Shown: positions 1 to 7,502 of the stretch, piece by piece
How the letters are laid out: each line of letters begins with the position of its first letter
Numbering within the stretch: position 1 is the first letter of the stretch
From: CAZMFZ01 sp964565665
Lineage (GTDB): Bacteria > Bacteroidota > Bacteroidia > Cytophagales > UBA9547
Length of the DNA stretch: 9,173 nucleotides
Assembly (NCBI GenBank): GCA_964565665.1
Contig: CAZMFZ010000129.1
Coordinates: 1-9,173 of the forward strand
Direction: 5' to 3'
Position numbers and translations under genes: made by a program
Notes under the pieces: generated by a model
Databases searched by the model: none
What the model was told of the DNA's origin: nothing
Seen by the model: only the letters and a program-made list of their open reading frames with translations

Positions 1-495
1 ACTAATAGGAGTAGCCAATGTTTCTTCTGTCAAAATTTAAAATACAGTAACGAGTATTTTATTTGGCCGAATTGGGCACCCCAAAGTGATTCTCTACATT
101 GGCCTTGGCCTAAATACATTGAAGAATGGAAAGAAAATGATAAGCTTGTAATATGGGTAAGCCAACCTACAATAAGGGTATACTTACCTGACTCATCAAA
201 AAATACAAGGGCAGCCATTGTCATTTGTCCGGGTAGAGGATACAATATTTTGGAGATAGAAAAAGAAGGATATGCAGTTGCCAAAAAATTAAATGACTTA
301 GGAATTGCTGCCATTGTATTGAAATATAGGCATTACAGCGAGGATGAAGCAAGAAAAGATGCTTTAAGAGCACTCCAATATGTAAAAGCCAATGCATTAA
401 ATTGGAGAAGAAATACAAATGGCAAGCACTGCTTTCGCAGCCATGGAGCCCATAATAATATACGATCCGATTATTCCAAATATGGTTCAAGATAA
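1..495 (+). pseudogene. Truncated acetyl-esterase-like alpha/beta hydrolase (5' end outside window)
   Basis: One reading frame is open from the left edge to a stop at 493-495. Its first ~400 bp encode the N-terminal part of an alpha/beta hydrolase of the acetyl esterase/BD-FAE type: a Trp/Pro-rich segment, a strand ending ICPGRGY (the oxyanion-hole loop, usually PGGGY), then EGYAVAKKLNDLGIAAIVLKY and DALRALQYVKANALNW. In functional relatives a GxSxG nucleophile follows within ~25 residues. Here the frame turns into unrelated sequence and stops, so Ser, Asp and His are all absent. The stretch after ~401 overlaps a different gene scrap in another frame, which places a deletion junction near 400. 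Such enzymes usually remove acetyl or feruloyl groups from plant polysaccharides. The family call rests on remembered motifs; the truncation is directly visible. The Gly-to-Arg change in the oxyanion loop also fits loss of function. Confidence 0.6.
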
Positions 496-658
496 ATTTT
501 ATACGGCTCAGTTAGAAAAGCTGGGCGGGCTCTTGGAGGCAAGGGTAGATATTAATCTGGAGAAACGTTTGCTGCAAATTGATTCGGCCATTCTGCTTTC
601 AGGCTTCTAAAATCGCCCTGGTTCGCAAGTATGGATTGGCGAGCATGTAGGCTATTAA
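401..658 (+). pseudogene. N-terminal remnant of a GH127/DUF1680-like glycosidase
   Basis: In the frame starting at 401 the sequence reads through to TAA at 608-610 and, ignoring that stop, continues to TAA at 656-658. The segments ARVDINLEKRLLQIDSAILL, SGF-stop-NRPG and QVWIGEHVG match what I remember of the start of DUF1680/GH127 proteins (beta-L-arabinofuranosidase family), where a line such as LL-GF-RPG-WIGEH-GK-L precedes the (alpha/alpha)6 barrel. The stop at 608 sits inside that conserved line, where a sense codon is expected. The rest of the barrel, normally several hundred residues, is missing. The remnant directly follows and partly overlaps the truncated esterase in a different frame, as expected if a deletion fused two neighbouring polysaccharide-degradation genes. 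The frame and stops are seen in the sequence; the family assignment is inference of moderate strength. Confidence 0.5.
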
Positions 659-680
659 TCCAATGAATAAGTCAATATAG

Positions 681-1304
681 GGGTATGCGGTTTCCGATGC
701 CCAGCAAAGCTGGAGCAAACCGGTAAAACTGCCTTCGGAATTGAAATCTAAAATTGAAAAAAATAGTGGTATAAAGTAGTTTACAAATCTACCAGGAGAA
801 ATCAGCGTGTTTGCTAACGATAAGTTTGTAGCAAAAAGTTCGCAGACCAAGAAACATGCTATTTTTATTCCAAATGCAGTTTTGAACTGGGACAAAGGTA
901 CTGATTTTACATTTTATCTAGAAAAAACGGCATTCAAAGAAGAGATTTTATTCACTGAAATCAAATTTGAGGCTGCTTCGTGGACAGATGTAATTGTAGT
1001 TAAACCGATAGCTTCATTGGGCAAAATATTTGAGCCTGCCAAACCAATTACATTCGATTTGGAAGTGGCAAACTTGTCAAATACTGATTTTATAAAAATT
1101 GCTTCACTTGAAATGGTGAGCGATGAATATAAAATAGAGGCAAATATTAGCCAAGATATAAAGTTGGCTAAAGGAAAAACAGCAAAAATCAGGTTCAACC
1201 ATATCCCTGCATTTGCCGGAGCTTTTAAAATCAACAACCGCATTACAGAAAACACTACAAACAATATGCTGGTGGGGAATGTACTGAATGGACTGGTGGA
1301 ATAA
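681..1304 (+). pseudogene. C-terminal remnant of an unrecognised, probably extracellular protein
   Basis: This frame runs from just after TAG at 678-680 to TAA at 1302-1304, broken once by TAG at 777-779. The uninterrupted part (780-1304) could be translated from GTG 807 as 165 residues, but sequence of similar character continues upstream of both the GTG and the TAG, so I read it as the tail of a longer gene, not a small complete one. It has no signal peptide and no membrane segment. The composition is rich in alternating beta-strand-like runs (TFYLEK, KPITFDLEVANLSNT, KTAKIRFNHIP), typical of an Ig-like or beta-sandwich C-terminal module of a secreted enzyme. I do not recognise the family. 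Its upstream neighbour is the GH127-like scrap in another frame, so it may be the tail of that gene after an internal deletion or of a third gene. Intact alternative: a short GTG-started hypothetical protein, which I think less likely. Confidence 0.5.
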
Positions 1305-1459
1305 AATTTATTCATAAACAAGGCTTTATTCCTAGCTACGATATTATTGCCTCTTTCCCAATGCAGCAAATTAATTCCAACTAGTATTCAATCACCTGCA
1401 TTTTTTTATAAATAATTTTTCTAAAGATGAATTGGAACTCTAATTATTAGTAATGATTG

Positions 1460-1480
1460 TGCCTAGAAGTGAATTAGGCA
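1460..1480. repeat. 21-bp inverted repeat, candidate operator
   Basis: TGCCTA (1460-1465), nine bases, then TAGGCA (1475-1480) form a perfect 6-bp dyad. It lies immediately upstream of the candidate -33 element of the hexosaminidase/nagB operon. The position and the roughly two-turn size suit a dimeric repressor or activator. I do not recognise it as the site of a known GlcNAc regulator, and a chance 6-bp dyad in A+T-rich DNA is possible. Confidence 0.3.
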
Positions 1481-1485
1481 ATTGA

Positions 1486-1514
1486 TTGAGTTTGATTTAA
1501 AATACCCATATTTG
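1486..1514 (+). promoter_or_regulatory. Candidate Bacteroidota-type promoter of the GlcNAc operon
   Basis: The -7 candidate CATATTTG (1507-1514) matches the Bacteroidota consensus TAnnTTTG at all fixed positions except the first. A TTG at 1486-1488 lies 18 bases upstream, within the range expected for the -33 element. The start codon at 1550 would then follow a leader of roughly 28 bases. This is the only reasonable match I saw in the 245-bp gap. A+T-rich DNA gives many near matches, so the call is tentative. Confidence 0.35.
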
Positions 1515-1549
1515 CAGAAATCATTCAATTAATTCTTCAATTTATCCAA

Positions 1550-3844
1550 ATGAAGCAGCTCGAAATCAAAGTTGTTCAAATGCTACTACTCATTTGTTTC
1601 TTGTTTAAAACGGCAACTTCAAGAGCAGAAATATATACCAATAATATCATTCCTAAGCCGGTGAAAATTAAATATCAAACCGGAAATTTTTTAATTAACT
1701 CTTCTCATAAAATTGTTACTAAAAGTTCCTCAAATTCCCAAATTCAAACTATTGCAAATTATCTCAAAGAGCGAAGCGGGATTCCAATTTCACAAACAGG
1801 ATTTGGAATTATACTTGAAATTGTTGAGGGAATAGAGCTTGTTTCAGATGAAGCATATATTTTAGAAGTGAACCCTAAAGGCATTTCCATTAGAGCCAGA
1901 AATCATGCTGGATTGTTTTATGGGGTTCAATCTTTATTGCAATTAATGCCTTTGCATATTGATTTAGGGAAAGGAATTAGCATTCCGTGTCAAAAAATAA
2001 CCGACTATCCACGTTTTGGTTGGAGAGGATTGATGCTTGATGTAAGTAGACATTTCTTTGATTTTGAGTATATTAAAAGAACATTGGATATCATGGCAAC
2101 GCTCAAAATGAATGTATTTCATTTTCATTTAACTGATGACCAAGGCTGGAGAATCGAAATAAAAAAGTATCCGTTATTAACTCAAAAAGGTGGTTTTAGA
2201 GATGATGATAGAGGCAAACCTTGGAGCTACTTTCAATATGGAGTAACGAATACTAAGCCGATTTATGGAGGTTTTTATACGCAAGAGCAAATTAAGCAAT
2301 TGGTAAAATACGCTGCTGAAAGAAACATAACCATTGTTCCAGAAATAGATTTGCCTGGTCACTCATGGGCTGCAATTTATGCTTACAACAATTTGTCTTG
2401 CTCTGGTAGTATGTGGAAAAAGCCCGAAAATGTTCCTTTTCAATTTTCGGAACCACTTTGTGTTTGCAGTCCGGAAGTGATGAATTTTGTGAAAGATGTG
2501 ATTGGAGAGGTTATAGAATTGTTTCCATCTAAATATATTCACATAGGAGGCGATGAGTGCAGGCACGAGGCTTGGGAAAATTATGAAATATGTAAAACAC
2601 TTATGGAGAAAGAAAAACTTAAAAATACTGCCGAATTGCAAGGATGGTTTAACCGCCAACTCGAGCAATTTGTGCGTTCTAAAGGTAGATATATAATTGG
2701 TTGGGATGAAATTCTTGAAGGTGGCATAGCACCTGAAGCAGCCGTAATGAGCTGGAGGGGCGAAGAAGGAGGAAAGGAGGCAGCTTTACACCAACATTAT
2801 GCAGTAATGTCGCCCTCTTCGCACTGCTATTTAGATATGAATCAATATTTAGGTGAGCGAGAAGAAGGATGGATTAAAATATTGCCTTTGGAAAAAGTAT
2901 ATAGCTATGAGCCCATTCCGGCAGGACTTGATAAATCACTAGAAAAATATATACTCGGTGTGCAAGGCAATTTGTGGACTGAAAATGTGCAGAAACCATT
3001 GCAAGCAGATATTCAATTTTTTCCAAGGGGCATTGCTTTAGCAGAAGTAGGTTGGTCGACAAAAGAATCGAGAAACTTAATCGATTTTAAAAATAGATTA
3101 AATGTGTTTTATAAGTTTTTGGAGAAGAATAAATATGCTTATGCCATTCCTATTCCAATTCTGCCTTTGATGGAATATACCTTAATTAATTCATTAACCG
3201 TGAATCCGGTTTTTGACTCAGGAAATGGTGCTAATGCTTTTTATACTTTAAATGGTGAAGAACCTACTGTGAAATCAGCCAAAGTAAATGGAGCTATTGT
3301 AATTACCTCCTCCGTCAAACTAAAAATGAAAGCATTTAGGCCATCAGGAGTGCCAAGTAAAACATTTGAAGCAACCTTTACGAAAATGGATCCCATTTCA
3401 AATAGCATATTTATAACTCCTAAGGTAAAAGGATTAATTAATTATACCTATTTCGAAGGAAGCATTAAAACCTTGAAAGATTGGAAAAACCTTAGAAAGA
3501 AATCATTTGGAGATATATCGAGCATTACCATTCCGGGTTTTGCCCGGGCAGATTCCTTTGCCTTAGAATACAATGGAAATATCGAAATAAAAGAAACCGG
3601 AGTCTATACTTTTTACCTGGCTTCTGATGATGGTTCATCACTTGAAATCAATGATGTAGAAATAATTAATCATGATGGTACACATGGCGCTACCGAAAAG
3701 TACAAACAAATAGCATTAGCCAAAGGCATTCATTCATTCAAGCTCCAATATTTTGAAGCACTTTACAGTCAAAGTTTATCTTTAAGTATGGATGGACCTA
3801 ATATGCCAAAGCAACTAATACCCAGTTCAATATTGTCAAAATGA
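1550..3844 (+). CDS. Secreted GH20 beta-N-acetylhexosaminidase with C-terminal PA14 domain
   Basis: This 764-residue exported enzyme cleaves terminal GlcNAc/GalNAc from chitooligosaccharides or glycans by substrate-assisted catalysis. A signal peptide covers about residues 1-26 (hydrophobic MLLLICFLF, likely cut near SRA/E). Domains in order: GH20b N-terminal domain ~34-150; GH20 barrel ~152-510, with substrate Arg159 in WRGLMLDVSRHFF, HFHLTDDQGWR (191-201) and the catalytic Asp335-Glu336 pair in HIGGDE; pocket residues Trp402 (SWRG), Tyr427 (CYLD) and Trp476/Glu478 (NLWTE); a chitobiase/hexosaminidase C-terminal Fn3-like domain ~540-611; and a PA14-like domain ~628-755 (TFYLASDDGSSLEI, then HDGTHG), probably carbohydrate binding. 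All catalytic residues are present. There is no T9SS tail, so it is probably periplasmic or lipid-independent secreted. ATG 1550 is chosen because the signal peptide follows directly. The next gene starts 13 bp after the stop, implying co-transcription. Confident family call; exact substrate unknown. Confidence 0.93.
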   Translation: MKQLEIKVVQMLLLICFLFKTATSRAEIYTNNIIPKPVKIKYQTGNFLINSSHKIVTKSSSNSQIQTIANYLKERSGIPISQTGFGIILEIVEGIELVSDEAYILEVNPKGISIRARNHAGLFYGVQSLLQLMPLHIDLGKGISIPCQKITDYPRFGWRGLMLDVSRHFFDFEYIKRTLDIMATLKMNVFHFHLTDDQGWRIEIKKYPLLTQKGGFRDDDRGKPWSYFQYGVTNTKPIYGGFYTQEQIKQLVKYAAERNITIVPEIDLPGHSWAAIYAYNNLSCSGSMWKKPENVPFQFSEPLCVCSPEVMNFVKDVIGEVIELFPSKYIHIGGDECRHEAWENYEICKTLMEKEKLKNTAELQGWFNRQLEQFVRSKGRYIIGWDEILEGGIAPEAAVMSWRGEEGGKEAALHQHYAVMSPSSHCYLDMNQYLGEREEGWIKILPLEKVYSYEPIPAGLDKSLEKYILGVQGNLWTENVQKPLQADIQFFPRGIALAEVGWSTKESRNLIDFKNRLNVFYKFLEKNKYAYAIPIPILPLMEYTLINSLTVNPVFDSGNGANAFYTLNGEEPTVKSAKVNGAIVITSSVKLKMKAFRPSGVPSKTFEATFTKMDPISNSIFITPKVKGLINYTYFEGSIKTLKDWKNLRKKSFGDISSITIPGFARADSFALEYNGNIEIKETGVYTFYLASDDGSSLEINDVEIINHDGTHGATEKYKQIALAKGIHSFKLQYFEALYSQSLSLSMDGPNMPKQLIPSSILSK

Positions 3845-3857
3845 TGTCGTATATGAT

Positions 3858-5756
3858 ATGAACACAGTCAAAGAAAAAATCCCGACTAAAATCTTCAACA
3901 GCTCTGAGGATGCTTCCAAATCGGTAGCTAACCAAATAGCCGCATTAATAAAAATCAAGCATCATGAAGGCAAGAACTGCATTCTTGGCTTGGCTACAGG
4001 TTCTTCGCCTACTCGTGTGTATGCCGAATTGGTTAAAATGTGCAAAGAAGGCGTATTGTCATTCAAAAATGTAATCACATTTAATTTGGATGAATATTAT
4101 CCTATGCAGCCTGATAGTTTGCAAAGCTACGTACGCTTTATGAACGAGCATTTATTTAACCATATCGATATTCCAAAGCAAAATATCAACATTCCCGATG
4201 GCACGCTTGCCAAAGATAAAGTGGCTGAATACTGCAAAATGTATGAGAAAAGAATAGAAGAACTTGGCGGTCTCGATTTACAAATATTAGGTATCGGGCG
4301 TACAGGTCATATCGGTTTCAACGAACCGGGTTCGGGCGAAAATACCATCACTCGAATGATTACTCTTGATCAAATAACCAGAATAGATGCTGCAAGCGAT
4401 TTTTTTGGCGAAGAAAGTGTGCCTCATAAAGCGCTAACCATGGGTGTTGGTACTATTATGAAAGCAAAAAAAATCATTATGATGGCTTGGGGCGAAGGCA
4501 AGTCTAAAATAATTCAAAAAGCAGTTGAAGGACCCTTAACAGACCAAATCCCTTCTACATTTCTTCAAACACACCCTAATGCTTTAGTAGTAGTTGACGA
4601 TGCAGCCTCCAGCAAACTTTCCCGTATTAAAACCCCTTGGTTAGTCGCTACATGTGATTGGAACAACCCGGTACTCATTCGCCAAGCTGTAGTATGGCTT
4701 TGTCAAACGGTAGATAAACCCATTTTGAAACTTACCAGCAGCGATTATTCTGAACATGGCATGAGTGATTTGGTTACTGAATATAGCTCAGCTTATCAAA
4801 TCAACATCAAGATATTCAACGAGTTACAGCATACTATTACAGGATGGCCAGGAGGGAAACCTAATGCCGATGATACAAACCGTCCAGAAAGGTCAACACC
4901 ATTCCCAAAAAAAGTAGTGTTGTTTAGCCCTCACCCCGATGACGATGTAATATCGATGGGAGGTACTTTTATTCGCTTAGTCGATCAAGGGCATCAGGTA
5001 CACGTGGCATATCAAACTTCAGGTAACATAGCAGTATTTGATGACGATGCTGTTCGGTTTGCCGATTTTATCAACGACTACAATGAAGCTTTTGGATTGA
5101 ATAAAGAAGATGGTGACAAACTTTACAAAAAAGTAGTGAAATCGCTTCGAGAAAAAGCACCTGGACAAATAGATATCAAAGAAGTAATGGCTCTTAAAGG
5201 ATTGATTCGCAGGGGAGAGGCCAAAGCAGGCGCACGGTATGTAGGCTTGCCAGACAAAAATATTTACTTTCTAGATATGCCATTTTACGAAACAGGAGCC
5301 GTAAAGAAAAAACCAATAGGCAAAGAAGACATTCAAATTATTGTAGACCTGCTTCAACAGATCAAGCCGCATCAAATATATGCAGCTGGCGATTTGTCCG
5401 ACCCACATGGCACACATAGGGTTTGTTTGGCAGCCATTTATGCAGCGATTGATCGATTAAAAGATGAAAATTGGATGAAAGATTGTTATGTGTGGTTGTA
5501 CAGAGGCGCTTGGCAAGAGTGGGAAATTGACCAAATTGACATGGCTGTGCCAATCAGTCCTGAAGAGTTGATGCGCAAAAGAAAGGCTGTGTTCAAACAT
5601 CAATCTCAGAAAGATGCTGCATTGTTTCCAGGAAATGACAAGCGTGAGTTTTGGGTGCGTGCCGAAGACCGCAACCACGCTACCGCAGATATGTACAAGA
5701 AATTAGGATTTGCCGAATACGAGGCGATGGAGGCATTTGTGAGGTATAAGTTTTAG
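3858..5756 (+). CDS. nagB: Glucosamine-6-phosphate deaminase (NagB) fused to a PIG-L/LmbE-type deacetylase domain
   Basis: This is a 632-residue cytoplasmic protein with no signal peptide. Residues ~10-280 are NagB/isomerase-like: LGLATGSSPTRVY phosphate loop, Asp78 in FNLDEYYP (E. coli Asp72 equivalent), GIGRTGHIGFNEPGS with His151 and Glu156 (E. coli His143, Glu148), and ALTMGVGTIMKAKKI. It should convert GlcN-6-P to Fru-6-P and ammonia. Residues ~350-632 are a PIG-L/LmbE fold: LFSPHPDDDV gives His359, Asp361 and Asp362, and DPHGTHR gives His517 and His520, the expected zinc and acid-base set for an N-acetyl-sugar deacetylase. NagB alone is about 260-270 residues; the long fused form of about 630-660 is, from memory, common in Bacteroidota. 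The residue matching E. coli Asp141 is Thr149. Start ATG 3858 lies 13 bp after the GH20 stop. Deaminase role is confident; what the PIG-L half deacetylates is not established. Confidence 0.93.
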   Translation: MNTVKEKIPTKIFNSSEDASKSVANQIAALIKIKHHEGKNCILGLATGSSPTRVYAELVKMCKEGVLSFKNVITFNLDEYYPMQPDSLQSYVRFMNEHLFNHIDIPKQNINIPDGTLAKDKVAEYCKMYEKRIEELGGLDLQILGIGRTGHIGFNEPGSGENTITRMITLDQITRIDAASDFFGEESVPHKALTMGVGTIMKAKKIIMMAWGEGKSKIIQKAVEGPLTDQIPSTFLQTHPNALVVVDDAASSKLSRIKTPWLVATCDWNNPVLIRQAVVWLCQTVDKPILKLTSSDYSEHGMSDLVTEYSSAYQINIKIFNELQHTITGWPGGKPNADDTNRPERSTPFPKKVVLFSPHPDDDVISMGGTFIRLVDQGHQVHVAYQTSGNIAVFDDDAVRFADFINDYNEAFGLNKEDGDKLYKKVVKSLREKAPGQIDIKEVMALKGLIRRGEAKAGARYVGLPDKNIYFLDMPFYETGAVKKKPIGKEDIQIIVDLLQQIKPHQIYAAGDLSDPHGTHRVCLAAIYAAIDRLKDENWMKDCYVWLYRGAWQEWEIDQIDMAVPISPEELMRKRKAVFKHQSQKDAALFPGNDKREFWVRAEDRNHATADMYKKLGFAEYEAMEAFVRYKF

Positions 5757-5888
5757 TTGAATAATCAAAAAAGTTAATTGATAGCTTTCTAAAGCGAATT
5801 ACAAGTTTCATACAAGCCCCGAAATCATTTCTAAAAAATTATTTGATTATCGTTTTGTATATAGTTTCGAAGCATTCCAATAACGAAG

Positions 5889-6539
5889 TTATACTATAAT
5901 TGAAAGAAAAGGGAAACTGGTTTGTCTAGTTACCAATATCCAGCCCGTTTTTTCTAGCTTCATTTCATCATTTAGTATCTGGAAGTAGTAAAGCCCATCG
6001 GTAATACCATCGGCTTTCCAGTCAAATTTGTAGTCGTTGGTTTCGTATATATTGGCACCCCAGCGATTATAAACCTTTAATTGTAAAGAACCGACTATTG
6101 CAATGCAGCCTTCAAAGGCGAAGTTGTCATTAAATCCATCTTCATTGGGTGTGAAGATATTAGGTATTTTTTTAGCGATAGTGGCAATGTTTACCTTTAC
6201 ATTATCCGGTTGGTCGATACATTTATCTTTCAAAGAAATGCTATAATTTCCTGTTTCCTTCACCAAAATAGCAAAGCTGGTATCGCCTGTCGACCATAAT
6301 TTTTTGCCTTTCAAGCTGCCCGGAACCGTAAGTACCACATCTCTACATATTGATTCAATAGTCGGGCCTAAATTATACAACAGCCGATTTTCGAGTACCT
6401 CAATAAGATCGAGTTTCAACAATGGGCCACGACAGTAGGCATCCTTTATTTGGGCAAATAAAGCGTTCGTCCCAGACGAGCTCCAGTTTACTATGGCTGT
6501 TGTAGAATCTCTGCTACATAGCCACCCGTTACTACCCAA
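5889..6539 (-). pseudogene. S8 protease relic, C-terminal segment with T9SS type-B sorting domain
   Basis: The first ~10 residues of this open frame are out of register; authentic sequence resumes at about DSTTAIVNWSSSG. A beta-rich Ig-like region follows. The last ~80 residues are the T9SS type-B sorting domain: IPNIFTPNEDGFNDNF (125-140), LQLKVYNRWGANIYET (152-167), DWKADGITDGLYYFQI (~173-188) and TGWILVTR (198-205). These are the signature blocks of the gliding-motility C-terminal family used to address secreted proteins to the cell surface in Bacteroidota. The protein usually ends shortly after G-x-V-x-R; here 11 extra residues follow to the TAA at 5889-5891. No start with a signal peptide exists for this segment, so it is a downstream piece of the broken protease gene. 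Confidence 0.85.
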
Positions 6540-6608
6540 CGGTAACCTGAGTCTGTTTGGTCGTTTACTATGTCATAAAAAGGCATTTGGGCAATGTTTT
6601 CAGCACCT

Positions 6609-7496
6609 TCATTTTTGATAAAGGCTAATTACTGAGTAAAACCCGTTTTCTAAATTATTTCCTAGGAAAGTAGATGTCAGCGTGGTTACATTCACCAAAG
6701 CACTTCCTGAAAAACTTCCACTACAGTTTGCGTCTGCAAAACCCGAAATGCTATAAATACTGTTAACTAATGGAGATACGGGTAAAAAACAAGGGTTTGC
6801 ATACACATTGGTCTGGCTAATGGTGTTGGTACCGACTGTGATATTGAAACTAAAAGGCGAATTTCCTGTAAAGTTGAGTTTTAGATTTGTTGACTGTCCG
6901 GCCACAATTGTTGCATTGCCGCTTATGGCTGCCATTGGCATATACACATCTATATAATTGAGTTTTATAATTGTATCCGCATCGTTGGCATTGAATGCAA
7001 TGAGTCTGATGGCATATCTGCCAGTAGAGGGGTAGCTAATTATTGGGTTTTTAAGTGCAGAATAAGAAGGATTTGCTCCCGCAAACGACCAATTCCAACC
7101 CGTTGCCGACCCCACACTCATATTGGTAACAGTTACCACCATTCCGGCACAGATACTTGTTTTATCGGCCGAAAAATCAGCAAATACCGAACCAGACACA
7201 CATTTGATGGCATCGAATACATTAAGTCTTCCTGCACCAAGCAGCCCTGTGTATGCTGGGTTCAATGCGTAAATATCGTCAGCGGAACTTTTGAGGCAGT
7301 TTTCAATGGCATTGGGCGAAAAAAGAGGTTGCTTTGAAAGCAACAGCCCACAGGCACCCGCCACCAATGGACAAGCCATAGAAGTCACACTTAAATAGCT
7401 ATAAGATGAAGTTGAACCCGCAAGTGTACTCCAAATATTTAAGCCTGGCGCAATAATACCCAAGGTGGCGCCATAAGTTGAAAAATAAGCCTTCAA
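6609..7496 (-). pseudogene. S8 protease relic, middle segment (catalytic Ser block and PKD-like domain)
   Basis: It lies in the same frame as the N-terminal segment, only two codons beyond its TAA, so the apparent TTG start at 7494-7496 is not a real start. Segment residues 1-40 continue the protease (KAYFSTYGATLGIIAPG), and the nucleophile is Ser39 (codon 7380-7382) in SVTSMACPLVAG, where Val replaces the usual Gly of GTSMA. Residues ~82-100 finish the S8 domain (GAGRLNVFDAIK). Residues ~104-186 are a PKD-like module (FSADKTSICAG, TGWNWSFAGANPS, YPSTGRYAIRLIAFN, NYIDVY), common in T9SS cargo. Residues ~190-275 are another beta-rich Ig-like stretch with two Cys. It ends at TGA 6609-6611 after the frame is lost. 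Confidence 0.8.
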
Positions 7497-7502
7497 GTCA
7501 TT

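Noticed and set aside
914..1369. Minus-strand open frame of 151 codons opposite the left relic.
   Set aside because: It is the antisense shadow of the plus-strand frame 780-1304, with no family resemblance or start signal of its own.
5760..5851. AATAATCAAA and TTTGATTATC arms in the convergent intergenic region as a bidirectional terminator.
   Set aside because: Nine of ten matches with a spacer of more than 70 bases in A+T-rich DNA is expected by chance, and no T tract follows.
5880..5892. ATAACGAAGTTAT near the protease stop resembles half of a loxP arm and could form a tiny hairpin.
   Set aside because: The similarity covers only about ten bases, there is no spacer or second arm, and the hairpin has a 5-bp A+T stem with a 3-base loop.
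6609..7496. Treating the middle protease piece as a separate protein starting at 7496.
   Set aside because: The start would be a TTG inside a conserved S8 block, two codons after an in-frame TAA, with no signal peptide.
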